DNA of 64,000 bases from Rhodococcus sp. WMMA185 (GCF_001767395.1 NZ_CP017014.1:3108501-3172500); one strand, 5' to 3'; shown: positions 35,930-45,031, counted from the first letter of the stretch. Numbers and translations are program-made. Notes: generated by a model not told the origin, from the sequence alone.

Positions 35930-37174
35930 TCAGCCAGTGACTCCGGTGAGGCCGGCGAGCGCCAGTCCGCCCGCGACGAGGCCGCCGACTACAAGGCCCC
36001 CGACGACCAGGCTGCCGGTGTCGATGTCCGAGCTGCCGTTGCCGCCTTCGCCGTCGTCGACGTCAAGAGTCATCTCCAAGGTGTCTTCCCCCGCGATGTT
36101 GGTAGCGGTAATGGTGATCGGAAATGATCCTGCTTCCGTAGGTGTCCCGGAGAGGACGCCTTCTTCAGACAGAGTCAGCCCCGCCGGTAGTTCGCTCGTG
36201 GTGGTGACGGTCGGAGTCGGGAATCCCCCGGTCTCGAACCAGACGAAGAAGCTGTCCCCGACCGTCGCGGAGTAATGGTCCCCGTCCGAGCCATCCTCGG
36301 GGGCCCCAATCCATGGGAAAGACGGATGCCGCACAGTAACTGTGAACGTGCCCACTCCCTGACCCGCGCTGGTGCTGACGGTGCAACGCACCGTTGTAGT
36401 CCCCATCGGAAAGCTGCTGCCCGATGCACGATCACAGTTTTCGAAGGTGGTTCCGGTCAGGCTCGGAGGCGTGGGCCAGGTGACCGTTGCGTTACCGGAC
36501 TCCCCCACCGCCACAGTCGTGTCGGAAGGAATCAGCACCGTGCCAGTCAGGTCCGCATGGTCCAGATCGGCCCCGGTCAGGTTTATCCCACTGAGCTCGG
36601 CACCGGCCAGTTCCATGTTGCTCAGGTCCGCGTCGGTCAAGTTGGCGTCGGTGAAATTCGCCCTTGCTTCGCCATTGATAATGTTCTTGCGCAGGTATGC
36701 GTAAGTCAGGTTGGCGCCGGTCAGGTTGGCGTTGTTGAAGTTCGCATCGAATATTCTCGCAAACTTCAAGCTGGCGCCGGTCAGGTCGGCGCCAGCCAGA
36801 TCCGAACTGAGTAGTCTTGCGAAATCCATTTCCGCGTCGGTCAGGTTCGCGCCGATGAACTTAGTGCGGCTGAGGTCCGCATCCTCCAGGGTCGCGCCAC
36901 TGAGGTCTGCATACGAAAAGTCGAGGCCTTTCAGATCTGAGCCGGTGAGGTCCACCCCGGGGCAGACGGTGTGATTCTCGGGATTGGGGTTGTCAACGAT
37001 GGTGCAGTCACCGATGACGATCTCAGCGTTGGCGACCGGGGTCACAGTCACCATGGCGGCTGTCGCCAGTCCCACGCTGAGAGCCGCCGCTCCACCCCTG
37101 CGCGCCCATGTGCGTCGCGAGTAATAAGCGACGTCGGAGCCCGTGCTAGGGGAAGTTCGTCTCAGCAGCGTCAT
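35930..37174 (-). CDS. Secreted pentapeptide-repeat protein with HYR/Ig-like domains and a glycine-zipper C-terminal tail
   Basis: 414 residues from ATG 37174, supported by GGGAGGATGG upstream. An N-terminal signal peptide (GGAAALSVGLATAAMVTVTP then VANAEI) is followed by ~30 pentapeptide repeats of the A(D/N)LxX type (VDLTGSDLKGLDFSYADLSG to LDHADLTGTVL), a right-handed beta-helix of about 160 residues. Then comes a HYR-like domain (TTVAVGESGNATVTWPTPPS, FPMGTTTVRCTVS) and an Ig-like putative cadherin/He_PIG domain (LPAGLTLSEEGVLSGTPTEA). It ends in VVGGLVVGGLVAGGLALAGL then TGVTG, a Gly-zipper helix with no cytoplasmic tail. Secreted pentapeptide proteins are uncommon; function unknown. The divergent gene at 37952 shares the tail and 3' UTR. 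Confidence 0.78.
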   Translation of the reverse strand: MTLLRRTSPSTGSDVAYYSRRTWARRGGAAALSVGLATAAMVTVTPVANAEIVIGDCTIVDNPNPENHTVCPGVDLTGSDLKGLDFSYADLSGATLEDADLSRTKFIGANLTDAEMDFARLLSSDLAGADLTGASLKFARIFDANFNNANLTGANLTYAYLRKNIINGEARANFTDANLTDADLSNMELAGAELSGINLTGADLDHADLTGTVLIPSDTTVAVGESGNATVTWPTPPSLTGTTFENCDRASGSSFPMGTTTVRCTVSTSAGQGVGTFTVTVRHPSFPWIGAPEDGSDGDHYSATVGDSFFVWFETGGFPTPTVTTTSELPAGLTLSEEGVLSGTPTEAGSFPITITATNIAGEDTLEMTLDVDDGEGGNGSSDIDTGSLVVGGLVVGGLVAGGLALAGLTGVTG

Positions 37175-37951
37175 TCGGTTCCATCCTCCCGTGGAGACGC
37201 GGCCGCTCGCGTCGTCATTGATGGGGTCGCCGACTAGAACTGCATCCGCCCCCGTGATTTCGAAACACCGGTGATTGTGCATGACGCGTATGACACACCA
37301 TCCACCGGGCAGATGTTCCAGACGAAGTTTCGCAGTACGCACGCCTTCGACCCACTTCGAGCGTGCCCCGGGTCGCCTGCCGTAGCGAACGGATGCGCAC
37401 GTATCACGTTGCTACGGAAAGGTTCTACTCGAGAAGGCCGAACCCGCATCGGCTATCGAGACTCCCACGCAGACAAGACCAGCCACGAGACCCACGAGGT
37501 ATCGCTCGCGTCGAAAGTGGAAACCGTTGTCGGACAGAACCATATCGCTCAACCGCCTCGACCGGTAAGACCTGTTTTGCGAGTTCACTGAATCCCAACA
37601 GCCAAGAACCGTCGACGCGACGATCTGTTGGTCGCAGCGGCGCCGAGGTTCCAGCACGGCGTTCGGCCTACCCACCGCCCTCGTCGCCACGCTGTGATGC
37701 GTCTCACATTTTCTCTTATTTGTCCAGTGCAGCAATACTTTTGACCACGGCTCAACTATTCCCATGAGGTCAACAAGTGGGTTGGTCCGCCCATCCGATC
37801 TGAGAGTCCGTGTTAACTTCAAGCCGCACAGCAGGTACGAAAGCGACCTGTTCGGGGGGATTCCGATCGGGCTCTGTGGCCAACTATCAGCCAGCCAGCT
37901 GCGCATACCCGCATGCGTTCGTGTGCGGGCCGTTTGACCGAAGGAGTACCT
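37175..37951. other. 777-base region between the two divergent secreted-protein genes; no gene supported
   Basis: Several open frames cross it but none has a ribosome site together with natural codon use. It must hold the two divergent promoters. The middle (about 37705-37745) is AT-rich. No repeat, RNA gene or family-specific operator was recognised. Confidence 0.5.
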
Positions 37952-38842
37952 ATGAAGACGTCCGTTCGCACTGCAGCGATTGGACTGCTTGCGGCCCCTA
38001 TCGCCGCTGCCTCGTTCGCAGCACCGGCCCAGGCGACCGAGCATGAGGATCTCGTCGCCCTCTCCGCCACAGTCGCCGGCAACGAACTCACCGTCAGTAT
38101 CGACAACAGCACCGAGAGCACCCTGGGCTGCGATATCTGGTACGCGCCCGATGCCGCCGACGCGAGTACGACGCGCATCGTGCGTGGGACTTCAGTCGAA
38201 CCTGACGCCCCCCTCGAGCCCGCCCCGGTTACTATCAACGAACCCGGCGACTATGTTGTCGGCTGGACCTGCTGGTCAGCCGAGGACTGGGAGCGGTGGG
38301 GAACGATCGAAGTTTCGGGTGTGGAGCCGACGGCTCAGCCGTTCCCCTTCACCATCGAGGACGCAGCCCCGGGAGACCTGACCCTCGATGTCTCGACGAA
38401 CGTGGAGATCGAAGACGGCGCCGACGTAGCGCCCGTCACCGCTACGTTCGTCAGCACCCTCACCAAGGACCCCTCCGCAACGTGCGGTTTGAAGGTGACG
38501 GACGCTGACGATGCGGACCAGGTCGTTTTCGAGAAGGCCAATAAGTACGTCCAGAAGAAGAAGACCAAGGGCGTCGACTTCGAGCTCGCGGCTGGAACCT
38601 ACACCGTGACCTGGGACTGCTTCTGGAACCGTTCGGACGGCAAGCAGTTCAAGTGGGGAACGGACGAAGGTGCCGCGCCGGTTACGATCACCGTCGCGGA
38701 GGCACCCGCTGACAATCTCTTCGGCAGCCTGACCGGCGAAAACGGCGAGGGCCTCAACCCCTGGGCCGTCGGCGGTCTGGTCGTCGGCGGTCTGGTTGCG
38801 GGCGGCCTGGCCATCGCAGGCCTCGCAGGCCTCGCTCCCTGA
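37952..38842 (+). CDS. Secreted two-repeat Cys-containing protein with a glycine-zipper C-terminal tail
   Basis: 296 residues from ATG 37952 with GAAGGAG upstream. Signal peptide MKTSVRTAAIGLLAAPIAAA then SFAAPAQA. Two similar ~100-residue beta-rich repeats each hold a cysteine pair: LGCDIWYAP...YVVGWTCWSAEDWERWG and ATCGLKVTD...YTVTWDCFWNRSDGKQFKWG. A short linker is followed by WAVGGLVVGGLVAGGLAIAG then LAGLAP, nearly identical to the tail of the divergent pentapeptide protein. The tail looks like a membrane or outer-membrane anchor or an oligomerising helix; there is no LPXTG motif or positive tail. I do not recognise the repeats. It shares a homologous terminator region with the partner. 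Confidence 0.8.
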   Translation: MKTSVRTAAIGLLAAPIAAASFAAPAQATEHEDLVALSATVAGNELTVSIDNSTESTLGCDIWYAPDAADASTTRIVRGTSVEPDAPLEPAPVTINEPGDYVVGWTCWSAEDWERWGTIEVSGVEPTAQPFPFTIEDAAPGDLTLDVSTNVEIEDGADVAPVTATFVSTLTKDPSATCGLKVTDADDADQVVFEKANKYVQKKKTKGVDFELAAGTYTVTWDCFWNRSDGKQFKWGTDEGAAPVTITVAEAPADNLFGSLTGENGEGLNPWAVGGLVVGGLVAGGLAIAGLAGLAP

Positions 38843-38880
38843 TTCAGTAGCACCGAAGGCCCCGCCTGAGGCGAAATTCG

Positions 38881-38934
38881 CACGGCCGCCGCAACACTCC
38901 CGATGTGGGAATGTTGCGGCGGCCGTGCCGTTTT
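38881..38934 (+). terminator. Terminator hairpin of the two-repeat secreted protein gene
   Basis: Perfect 16-base arms CACGGCCGCCGCAACA and TGTTGCGGCGGCCGTG, loop around CGATGTGGG, then TTTT. Homologous to the hairpin at 35851-35887. Confidence 0.88.
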
Positions 38935-38993
38935 CGGGGGACCGAGTCCAACCGGGGATCGTTCGGCAGGGTTTGGTCGATTCCGGGGCGGGA

Positions 38994-40352
38994 CTATCTC
39001 TCGGATGCGCCGTCACGATCAGTCGCGCCGCTCAGGTCCAACGCCTTGGTCTCGGGAATGCAGACGATCGTGGCTACGGTGATGGCCAACATCGCGATTG
39101 CGTACCAGATGAAGGCGCTCGCAATCCCCTTGTCCGCGAAGAATGTCTGCAGATACGGCGCCGTACCGCCGAACAACGCGACCACGAGAGAATAGGGAAC
39201 GCCGAACCCCGTCGCACGGATCGCAGTCGGGAACATTTCCGCGTACACCGCGGGCAGGATGGAGACGGTGCAAGCGATCAGGGCCATCGCGATCGTCATC
39301 GCGGTGAACAGCTGCCACGCCTGCCCCCTCACGATCGCGTTGAGCGGATGCAGCAAGACCATAAGACTCACCACACCGAAGAGCAAGACGGGTTTTCGCC
39401 CAATCTTGTCGGAAACGAATCCCCAGAACACAAGGGCAGCCAGATACACCAAGTTGGCGAAGACGCCGGCCCAGAGAGCCGCTGTCGCGGGCACGCCCCG
39501 AACGGAAATTGCGTACGCGGGTGCCGATATCGCCCACACGTAGTAGACAACCGTCACGCCGACGGTGATGCCGGCGACGCGAACCAGCAGTCCGGGGTGT
39601 TTCCATATCTTGTTCAACACCGATACATGGCCTGGCCGTGCCTTCGCCGCTGCGAGTTCCTGCGTGAAGATTTCGGTTTCAGCCATCCTGCAACGCATGT
39701 ATAGGGCGAACAGAGCGAACATGCCCCCGAGAATGAAGGGGATTCGCCAGCCGAAGTCGTACATCTGCTCGTCGGTCAGCTCCGTAGACAGAACTGCGGC
39801 CAGCAGGATGCCTGCCATCGTGCCGATCGCGCCCGAGAAGTAGAGCAGACTGGACCACAGACCTCGCTGCTGGCGCGGCGCGACCTCGCTGAGGTATGTC
39901 TGCGCCGACGGGAGCTCGCCACCCTGCGCGAGACCCTGGACCAATCGGCAAATTACCAAGATGACAGCCGCCCAGGTCCCGATGGTCGCATGAGTGGGAC
40001 TCGACCCGATCACCAAACTGCCCGCAGCTGCCACCCCGATCGTCAGGCTCATCGACAGTTGACGGCCTCTCAGGTCCGCCAACCACCCGAAGAGGAGACC
40101 GCCGAACGGGCGTGCAATAAACCCCACCGCGAACACCCCGAACGTATCGAGAATGTTGGAAATCGAACTGCCACTGTCGAAGAACTGCGGCGCAAAGAAC
40201 ACGGCGAAGGTCGCGTAGATGCCCCAGTCGAAGGACTCCATCGCATTGCCCGCGCCGATTGCGAACAACATCTGCAGGCGATGATCACCGTCGAGGCTGC
40301 GCGATACGGAGAACACGAAATCGGGTTTACCCGCGATGGGTTCACCCGGCAA
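38994..40352 (-). CDS. MHS-family (metabolite:H+ symporter) MFS transporter
   Basis: 452 residues, about 12 helices. MHS features: AIGAGNAMESFDWGIYATFAVFFAPQFF near the N-terminus, FIARPFGGLLFGWLADLRGRQ (MFS motif A), RLVQGLAQGGELPSAQTYLSEVAP, and a second-half motif GFVSDKIGRKPVLLFG. Relatives import dicarboxylates, shikimate, proline/betaine or aromatic acids; the substrate cannot be told from sequence. The TTG start lies six bases after the stop of the upstream membrane-protein gene, so the two form an operon. An ATG at MLFAIGAG would be an alternative but would drop part of the N-terminal loop. Confidence 0.86.
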   Translation of the reverse strand: MPGEPIAGKPDFVFSVSRSLDGDHRLQMLFAIGAGNAMESFDWGIYATFAVFFAPQFFDSGSSISNILDTFGVFAVGFIARPFGGLLFGWLADLRGRQLSMSLTIGVAAAGSLVIGSSPTHATIGTWAAVILVICRLVQGLAQGGELPSAQTYLSEVAPRQQRGLWSSLLYFSGAIGTMAGILLAAVLSTELTDEQMYDFGWRIPFILGGMFALFALYMRCRMAETEIFTQELAAAKARPGHVSVLNKIWKHPGLLVRVAGITVGVTVVYYVWAISAPAYAISVRGVPATAALWAGVFANLVYLAALVFWGFVSDKIGRKPVLLFGVVSLMVLLHPLNAIVRGQAWQLFTAMTIAMALIACTVSILPAVYAEMFPTAIRATGFGVPYSLVVALFGGTAPYLQTFFADKGIASAFIWYAIAMLAITVATIVCIPETKALDLSGATDRDGASER

Positions 40353-40358
40353 CTGGCC

Positions 40359-40910
40359 CTATTTGTCGCTCGCGTCCTTCCGAATCTGGGCGAGGTCCTC
40401 GCCCCTCTTGCGATAGGTGTAGGCGAGGGCGAGCCCACCCAGGAATAGAACGACCGCGATGATCGCTCCAGCCAGAGAGGCACCTCTGAATCCGGGCGCG
40501 TCTACATCCATGATCCGCTCCCCCGCGTGTGCGGCACTGTTGCTGCCGAGCACCACACTCAGCGTCAAGATGTTGGGAATCAGCACCAAGAACCCGACAA
40601 TCACCAACACGATCTGCATCGGCTTGAAGCGATGTCGCCTCAGCAACCTGAAAGCCCAGTAGAACAGCAGCAACGGAAAGAGCGTGCAGACGAAACCGAA
40701 TAACAGCCCCCACAAGATTCCGCCCGCAAAGCTCCCGTCAGCCAGACCGCCTACATTCTGAGCCCACGCTCGCGGAAGATACGCAGCGAGGACGAGGTAG
40801 GCAACAACCAGAACCGCCAGAAGAATGGCGGCGACAATGGCCCTCTTTGCCCAGGACGGCAGCCTTGACTTCGCCACTGCAGGGGTGGATTCACTGTCTC
40901 CAGCCGTCAT
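40359..40910 (-). CDS. Four-helix membrane protein of unknown function
   Basis: 183 residues. Helices at about 25-47 (AIVAAILLAVLVVAYLVLAA), 65-90 (GILWGLLFGFVCTLFPLLLF), 98-120 (MQIVLVIVGFLVLIPNILTLSV) and 145-168 (ASLAGAIIAVVLFLGGLALAY). The C-terminus is charged (RKRGEDLAQIRKDASDK). No family recognised. The MHS transporter gene starts six bases downstream, so they are very probably co-transcribed; it may be an accessory or simply a coupled permease-associated protein. ATG 40910 has GGAGAAGATC just upstream. Confidence 0.7.
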   Translation of the reverse strand: MTAGDSESTPAVAKSRLPSWAKRAIVAAILLAVLVVAYLVLAAYLPRAWAQNVGGLADGSFAGGILWGLLFGFVCTLFPLLLFYWAFRLLRRHRFKPMQIVLVIVGFLVLIPNILTLSVVLGSNSAAHAGERIMDVDAPGFRGASLAGAIIAVVLFLGGLALAYTYRKRGEDLAQIRKDASDK

Positions 40911-41256
40911 GATCTTCTCCCTACGTCGGCGACGCTTCTCGATCCAAGCACCTAGGAAAGCTGGATAACCATCTCATTGTTCGACGTCCGCCCGGACAGC
41001 TTCGGGCAATTCGGCAGCGATTCTTTCCCATCCACTCAGGTTGTCGCCATATAACGATTGTCTGCAGCAATGCAGAAGACTGCAACCGGATGCTCGAGCG
41101 CTTCGGTGCCGACGATACAAAGCAGGAACACCAGTCCGACAGCATATTCGGAACACGCAGGTGCATAACCACATCCGATGCGCTGTGTGCACTTTGCTCC
41201 CGACCCCTACGGTGGATCGACCGAAACGGCGGTCGCCCAAGTCGCACACAACTAGC
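40911..41256. other. 346-base divergent intergenic region; no gene supported
   Basis: Lies between the leftward membrane-protein gene and the rightward urea-transporter-family gene. An ATATAA-containing stretch near 41050 could hold promoters. The rightward open frame extends through most of it, but its N-terminal part (72 codons) lacks family similarity and natural codon use. Confidence 0.45.
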
Positions 41257-42267
41257 ATGCGGTTAATGAGGCAACCCGTTGATCTCATTTTCCCCCCCGT
41301 CGAAGACGACCGAGTTCCCTACTACCGCCTGGTGTTACGCGGTTGCTCTCAGCTTTGCTTTCAATCGAACGAACTGACTGCACTATTCTTCTTGGCCGCC
41401 GTCCTCGTGGAATCACCCATAGCGGCTGCCTATCTGCTGGTGGCCGCGATCATCGCTCCCGGTGGACGCATGTTGCTGGGCGAACGGGGGGCCGCCCTTG
41501 CGGCCGGGTTTGCCGGCCTCAATCCCTGTCTGATCGCACTCGCACTGCCCACATTTCTCCAAACCGATTGGACGAATCTCGGGATGTGGGTCGTGCTGCT
41601 CGTTTGCGTCGTGGTCGCGGTCGTTATGGTGCACCTCTTGGTCAGGATTTTGCCGTTTCCCATTCTGGTACTGCCGTTCTTGATCATTCTGTGGACGCTC
41701 TTCGCCCTGGCGCCGCATCTCGGCGTTCTCGAGCCGGTCACCTTCGATAGTTCACAGTCGACGGTGTTCACTCCCGTCATCGCTGTGTTGTCCAGCTTGG
41801 GCGAAGCAGTTCTTTCTCCAAACATCTGGTCGGGTTCGTTGTTTCTCGTCGGCGTCCTGTTGAGCAACTGGCGGCATGGAGTAGTTGCCTTGGTCGGGGC
41901 CATCATCGGCACTGCGGTCTCGTACTACTACCGGGATGTCGACCCGACGAGCGTCGACCTCGGCCTTTATGGATTCAACGCGGTACTGGCAGCAGTCGGC
42001 GTCTATGTGCTCTGCGGAAACAAGCTCAGGCTAGCCATTTTGGCTGCTCTCATCGCAACGATCACCATGCCGGCGTTCAACAGCCTCAGCGTGCCGGCGG
42101 CGTCAGCGCCGTTCGTGTCTGCGGTGTGGCTCGTGCTCGCTCTCGGCTGGATAGAGCGAAAGTGGTTGTCTCCTGCAGAAGGAGTTGAATCGGCTGCTGA
42201 GATCACGAAAACGGGTTCCGACCCTGGCATCGATGGGCAGAATCAAGTAGGAGATCAGAACCCTTGA
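41257..42267 (+). CDS. Urea transporter (UT) family membrane channel
   Basis: 336 residues from ATG 41257; ATG 41266 is also possible and neither has a strong ribosome site. UT-family features appear in two homologous halves: GFAGLNPCLIALALPTFL in the first and LYGFNAVLAAVGVYVLCGNK in the second, with LPFPILVLPFLIILWTLFAL and SNWRHGVVALVGAIIGTAVSYYY. These match the pore-lining motifs of bacterial urea channels (PF03253). No urease genes are in the window. A low-GC DUF1116 gene follows 72 bases downstream on the same strand, suggesting a joint role in urea-related or carbamoyl metabolism. Confidence 0.82.
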   Translation: MRLMRQPVDLIFPPVEDDRVPYYRLVLRGCSQLCFQSNELTALFFLAAVLVESPIAAAYLLVAAIIAPGGRMLLGERGAALAAGFAGLNPCLIALALPTFLQTDWTNLGMWVVLLVCVVVAVVMVHLLVRILPFPILVLPFLIILWTLFALAPHLGVLEPVTFDSSQSTVFTPVIAVLSSLGEAVLSPNIWSGSLFLVGVLLSNWRHGVVALVGAIIGTAVSYYYRDVDPTSVDLGLYGFNAVLAAVGVYVLCGNKLRLAILAALIATITMPAFNSLSVPAASAPFVSAVWLVLALGWIERKWLSPAEGVESAAEITKTGSDPGIDGQNQVGDQNP

Positions 42268-42339
42268 GCTAGACCGTCGGAAAGCGGCGTCTTACAGGAG
42301 TAGCAGCGCCCACCGCTACCTACGCTACGAGGAGCGACC

Positions 42340-43641
42340 GTGAACTCTCCAGATTTTGTCAGGCCGAGCATTGATGAAGTCCTGCAGAAGGTTCAGAATC
42401 GTCCAAAACACATGGACGTGATCCGACAAGCCAATGCCGAGGCCATCAAGCGCATGAAGCAGGCCAATCCCACATTAGTCGGAATCGGAAAGGCCAAAGA
42501 GCATATCCCGGAAATGCGTGAAAACCTGATCCTCCATGCAGGCCCTCCAATCACATGGGCCAGAGCTTCCGGCCCTTTGAAGGGTGCAATTATTGGTGGT
42601 CTGCTGTTCGAGGGTCTGGCTAAGAACGAAGAAGAAGCGGCTCGGATGGTGATTGACGGGGAAGTGGATTTAGAGCCCTGTCACGACCACAGGGCTGTAG
42701 GCCCGATGGCCGGCATCATTACGTCTTCCATGTCTGTTTATATTGTCGAAGACCAATCGTCCGGCCAAAGGGTGTATTCCAATATCAGCGATGATCTGGG
42801 CGACTTTCTTGGCAGTTCGGTTCGATTCGGTGTCTTCGAGAAACCTGCGATTGATCACCTTCATTGGATAGAGAGCACACTGGCTCCCCTGCTTGGCCAG
42901 GCGATCGAGGAGGCCGGACACATCGATCTGCTCCCTATAATCGGCAGAAGCTTGCTGATGGGAGACGATTGCCATGTCACCATGGACGCTGCAACTCCCC
43001 TTTTCTTGAGAACGTTGATGCCTGGCCTGCTCAAAGCATGCGGCGATCGAGAGACACTCACGAAGATCATCAACTTGATCTACAACGATGGTTTATTCGC
43101 CCTGAACCCCATTATGGCAACCTGTAAAGCGATCACCCTTGCGGGCAACAATGTGAACCACAGCAGCATTGTGACCGTAATGGCACGCAACGGTACCGAA
43201 TTCGGCATCAAAGTATCAGGATTGGGTGATCAATGGTTTACCGGGCTCGCGGAAATTGGTCGCGGCCAATTGATGCCGGGACTGTCGCCATCGGATGTCA
43301 ATCGCGATATGGGCGATAGTGCGATTACCGAGACCCTGGGCCTGGGAGGTACTGCCAGGTCGATATCGGGTTCGCGCCAGGACGCGACAAACATCACATT
43401 GCAGCTGTATGGCATCACCGAGGCGGAAAGCGATGCCTTCGAAATTCCTGCGCTGGATGGCCGCGGATCACCCATGGGTTTCGATATCTTGAAGATCGTC
43501 GAAAAGAACATTCGACCAGCAGTCAATTCTGGGCTTGCCCACAAGCACATGAATCATCCGTCAGCTGGTGTCGGGTTCCTCCACCCCCCGATGGAGGCGT
43601 TCGTTGATGCCGCGATCGGGTTCGGCGACCTGGAAATTTAG
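42340..43641 (+). CDS. DUF1116 (YlbE/AllG/YahG-type) protein, stand-alone
   Basis: 433 residues, typical length. Family marks: LILHAGPPITWARASGPLKGAIIGGLLFEGLA, LEPCHDHRAVGPMAGIITSSMSVYIV, IGRSLLMGDDCHVTMDAATPLFL, NDGLFALNPIMATCKAITLAG and VTVMARNGTEFGIKVSGLGDQWFTG. In enterobacteria the DUF1116 protein AllG (YlbE) works with AllF (FdrA) and AllH as oxamate carbamoyltransferase in allantoin breakdown. Neither partner nor a carbamate kinase is present here. GC content is visibly below the neighbours, with AT-ending codons frequent, which suggests horizontal transfer. The GTG start follows GAGGAGCGACC. Probably co-transcribed with the urea-transporter gene. Confidence 0.83.
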   Translation: MNSPDFVRPSIDEVLQKVQNRPKHMDVIRQANAEAIKRMKQANPTLVGIGKAKEHIPEMRENLILHAGPPITWARASGPLKGAIIGGLLFEGLAKNEEEAARMVIDGEVDLEPCHDHRAVGPMAGIITSSMSVYIVEDQSSGQRVYSNISDDLGDFLGSSVRFGVFEKPAIDHLHWIESTLAPLLGQAIEEAGHIDLLPIIGRSLLMGDDCHVTMDAATPLFLRTLMPGLLKACGDRETLTKIINLIYNDGLFALNPIMATCKAITLAGNNVNHSSIVTVMARNGTEFGIKVSGLGDQWFTGLAEIGRGQLMPGLSPSDVNRDMGDSAITETLGLGGTARSISGSRQDATNITLQLYGITEAESDAFEIPALDGRGSPMGFDILKIVEKNIRPAVNSGLAHKHMNHPSAGVGFLHPPMEAFVDAAIGFGDLEI

Positions 43642-43998
43642 AATCGCTCCGGCACTCGAAGCAATCGCAGCAGCAGCAAACCCACGGTCGCAGGCAGTCC
43701 GGTGGCCACGAACCGAAAGGCCGGACAAACCCTCCGCGAGTCGGGCGCGCAGATATCTCCAGACTTGCCTACGCTGGGCACTGCGAACACACACAGACTT
43801 CGCGCAGAGCGTCGGAAGAGTGGGCACAGTTGGACCCGTCACGGTCGACCCCGGACGACTCGACTGACGACTCGGCTAGGGCAGTTCCGACGGATTTCCC
43901 AGGGCTCCGAAAGCGTTTACCAACCTACTTACGGTGCCGTAGGCTGAGCAAAGTCAACGCGGGCTGAAGTCGAATCAAGCTACCTGGAGGCATCTCAC
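43642..43998. other. 357-base intergenic region; desA promoter region
   Basis: Short frames here lack ribosome sites. CCTAC and GTAGG (43922-43941 region, 10-base spacing) form a small inverted repeat over a TAGGCT -10-like box. The desaturase gene follows with CTGGAGGC as ribosome site. Confidence 0.4.
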
Positions 43999-44955
43999 AT
44001 GGCGAGGGATCTGACCCAACTCGAACTGCTCCGCGAGCTTTCTCCCGCAGCAGAAGAGAACGTCAACCGCCACCTCTCCATGGCAAAAGAGTGGCACCCC
44101 CACGACTACATCCCGTGGGACGAAGGGCGCAACTTCGCTGAGTTGGGCGGCGTCGACTGGGACCCTGAGCAATCCCGGCTCGACGAGGTCGCCAAGGCCG
44201 CGATGATCACCAATCTCCTCACCGAGGACAACTTGCCCTCATACCACCGTGAGATCGCCGAGAACTTTTCGCGTGACGGGGCCTGGGGCACGTGGGTCGG
44301 TCGCTGGACCGCCGAGGAAAACCGGCACGGCATCGTGATGCGCGACTACCTAGTCGTGACGCGCGCCGTCGACCCCGTCGAACTCGAACGCTTCCGCATG
44401 GAGCACATGACGAACGGGTTCGCATCCCCCTCCGGCGTCGAAGCGGGCTTCCTCCATTCCGTCGCCTACGTCACCTTCCAGGAACTCGCCACCCGGGTCA
44501 GCCACCGCAACACCGGCAAGGCCTGCAATGACCCGATCGCCGACAAGATGCTCCAGCGCATCGCCGCGGACGAGAACCTGCACATGATCTTCTACCGAAA
44601 CATGTGCGGTGCGGCTCTCGACCTCGCGCCCGATCAAGCGCTCGAGGCCATCGACATGGTCGTCGAACACTTCCATATGCCCGGCGCCGGCATGCCGAAC
44701 TTCCGGCGCAACGGGGTGCTGATGGCCAAGCACGGCATCTACGATCTCCGCCAGCATCTCGAGGAGGTCGTCATGCCCGTCCTCCGCAAGTGGAACGTCT
44801 TCGAGCGGGACGACTTCACCGCCCGAGGCGAGGAGATTCGTGAGCGCCTGGGCAAGTTCCTGGAGAACCTCGATGCCCAAGCCACCAGGTTCGAGGAGCA
44901 GCGTGACCGCATGCTGGCGCGTGAGGCTGAAAAGCGCGAACAAAGGATCTCGTAG
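43999..44955 (+). CDS. desA1: Acyl-ACP desaturase, DesA1-like
   Basis: 318 residues of the soluble di-iron acyl-ACP desaturase family. Iron-ligand motifs EENRHG (WTAEENRHGIVMRDYLVVTR) and DENLHM (IAADENLHMIFYRNM) are present, with LTEDNLPSYHREIAENF supplying the first Glu. The protein is close to mycobacterial DesA1 (Rv0824c), which makes a double bond in mycolic-acid precursors. It stands before dusB, lcp and phoU, the same neighbourhood as in M. tuberculosis. Start ATG 43999 has CCTGGAGGC. A terminator follows. Whether it corresponds to DesA1 or DesA2 activity is judged mainly by context. Confidence 0.88.
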   Translation: MARDLTQLELLRELSPAAEENVNRHLSMAKEWHPHDYIPWDEGRNFAELGGVDWDPEQSRLDEVAKAAMITNLLTEDNLPSYHREIAENFSRDGAWGTWVGRWTAEENRHGIVMRDYLVVTRAVDPVELERFRMEHMTNGFASPSGVEAGFLHSVAYVTFQELATRVSHRNTGKACNDPIADKMLQRIAADENLHMIFYRNMCGAALDLAPDQALEAIDMVVEHFHMPGAGMPNFRRNGVLMAKHGIYDLRQHLEEVVMPVLRKWNVFERDDFTARGEEIRERLGKFLENLDAQATRFEEQRDRMLAREAEKREQRIS

Positions 44956-44973
44956 CGCAACCAGCTATCCTGA

Positions 44974-45011
44974 GCCCGGTACCGGATTCGGTGCCGGGCA
45001 CATTTTCTTTT
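44974..45011 (+). terminator. Intrinsic terminator after desA1
   Basis: Arms GCCCGGTACC and GGTGCCGGGC (one G-U pair) followed by ACATTTTCTTTT. Confidence 0.85.
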
Positions 45012-45031
45012 CCAGTTTCCAGAGGTTGTCA

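Noticed and set aside
37412-38044. 210-codon leftward frame in the divergent intergenic region
   Set aside because: No ribosome site, odd composition and overlap with the signal peptide of the rightward gene.
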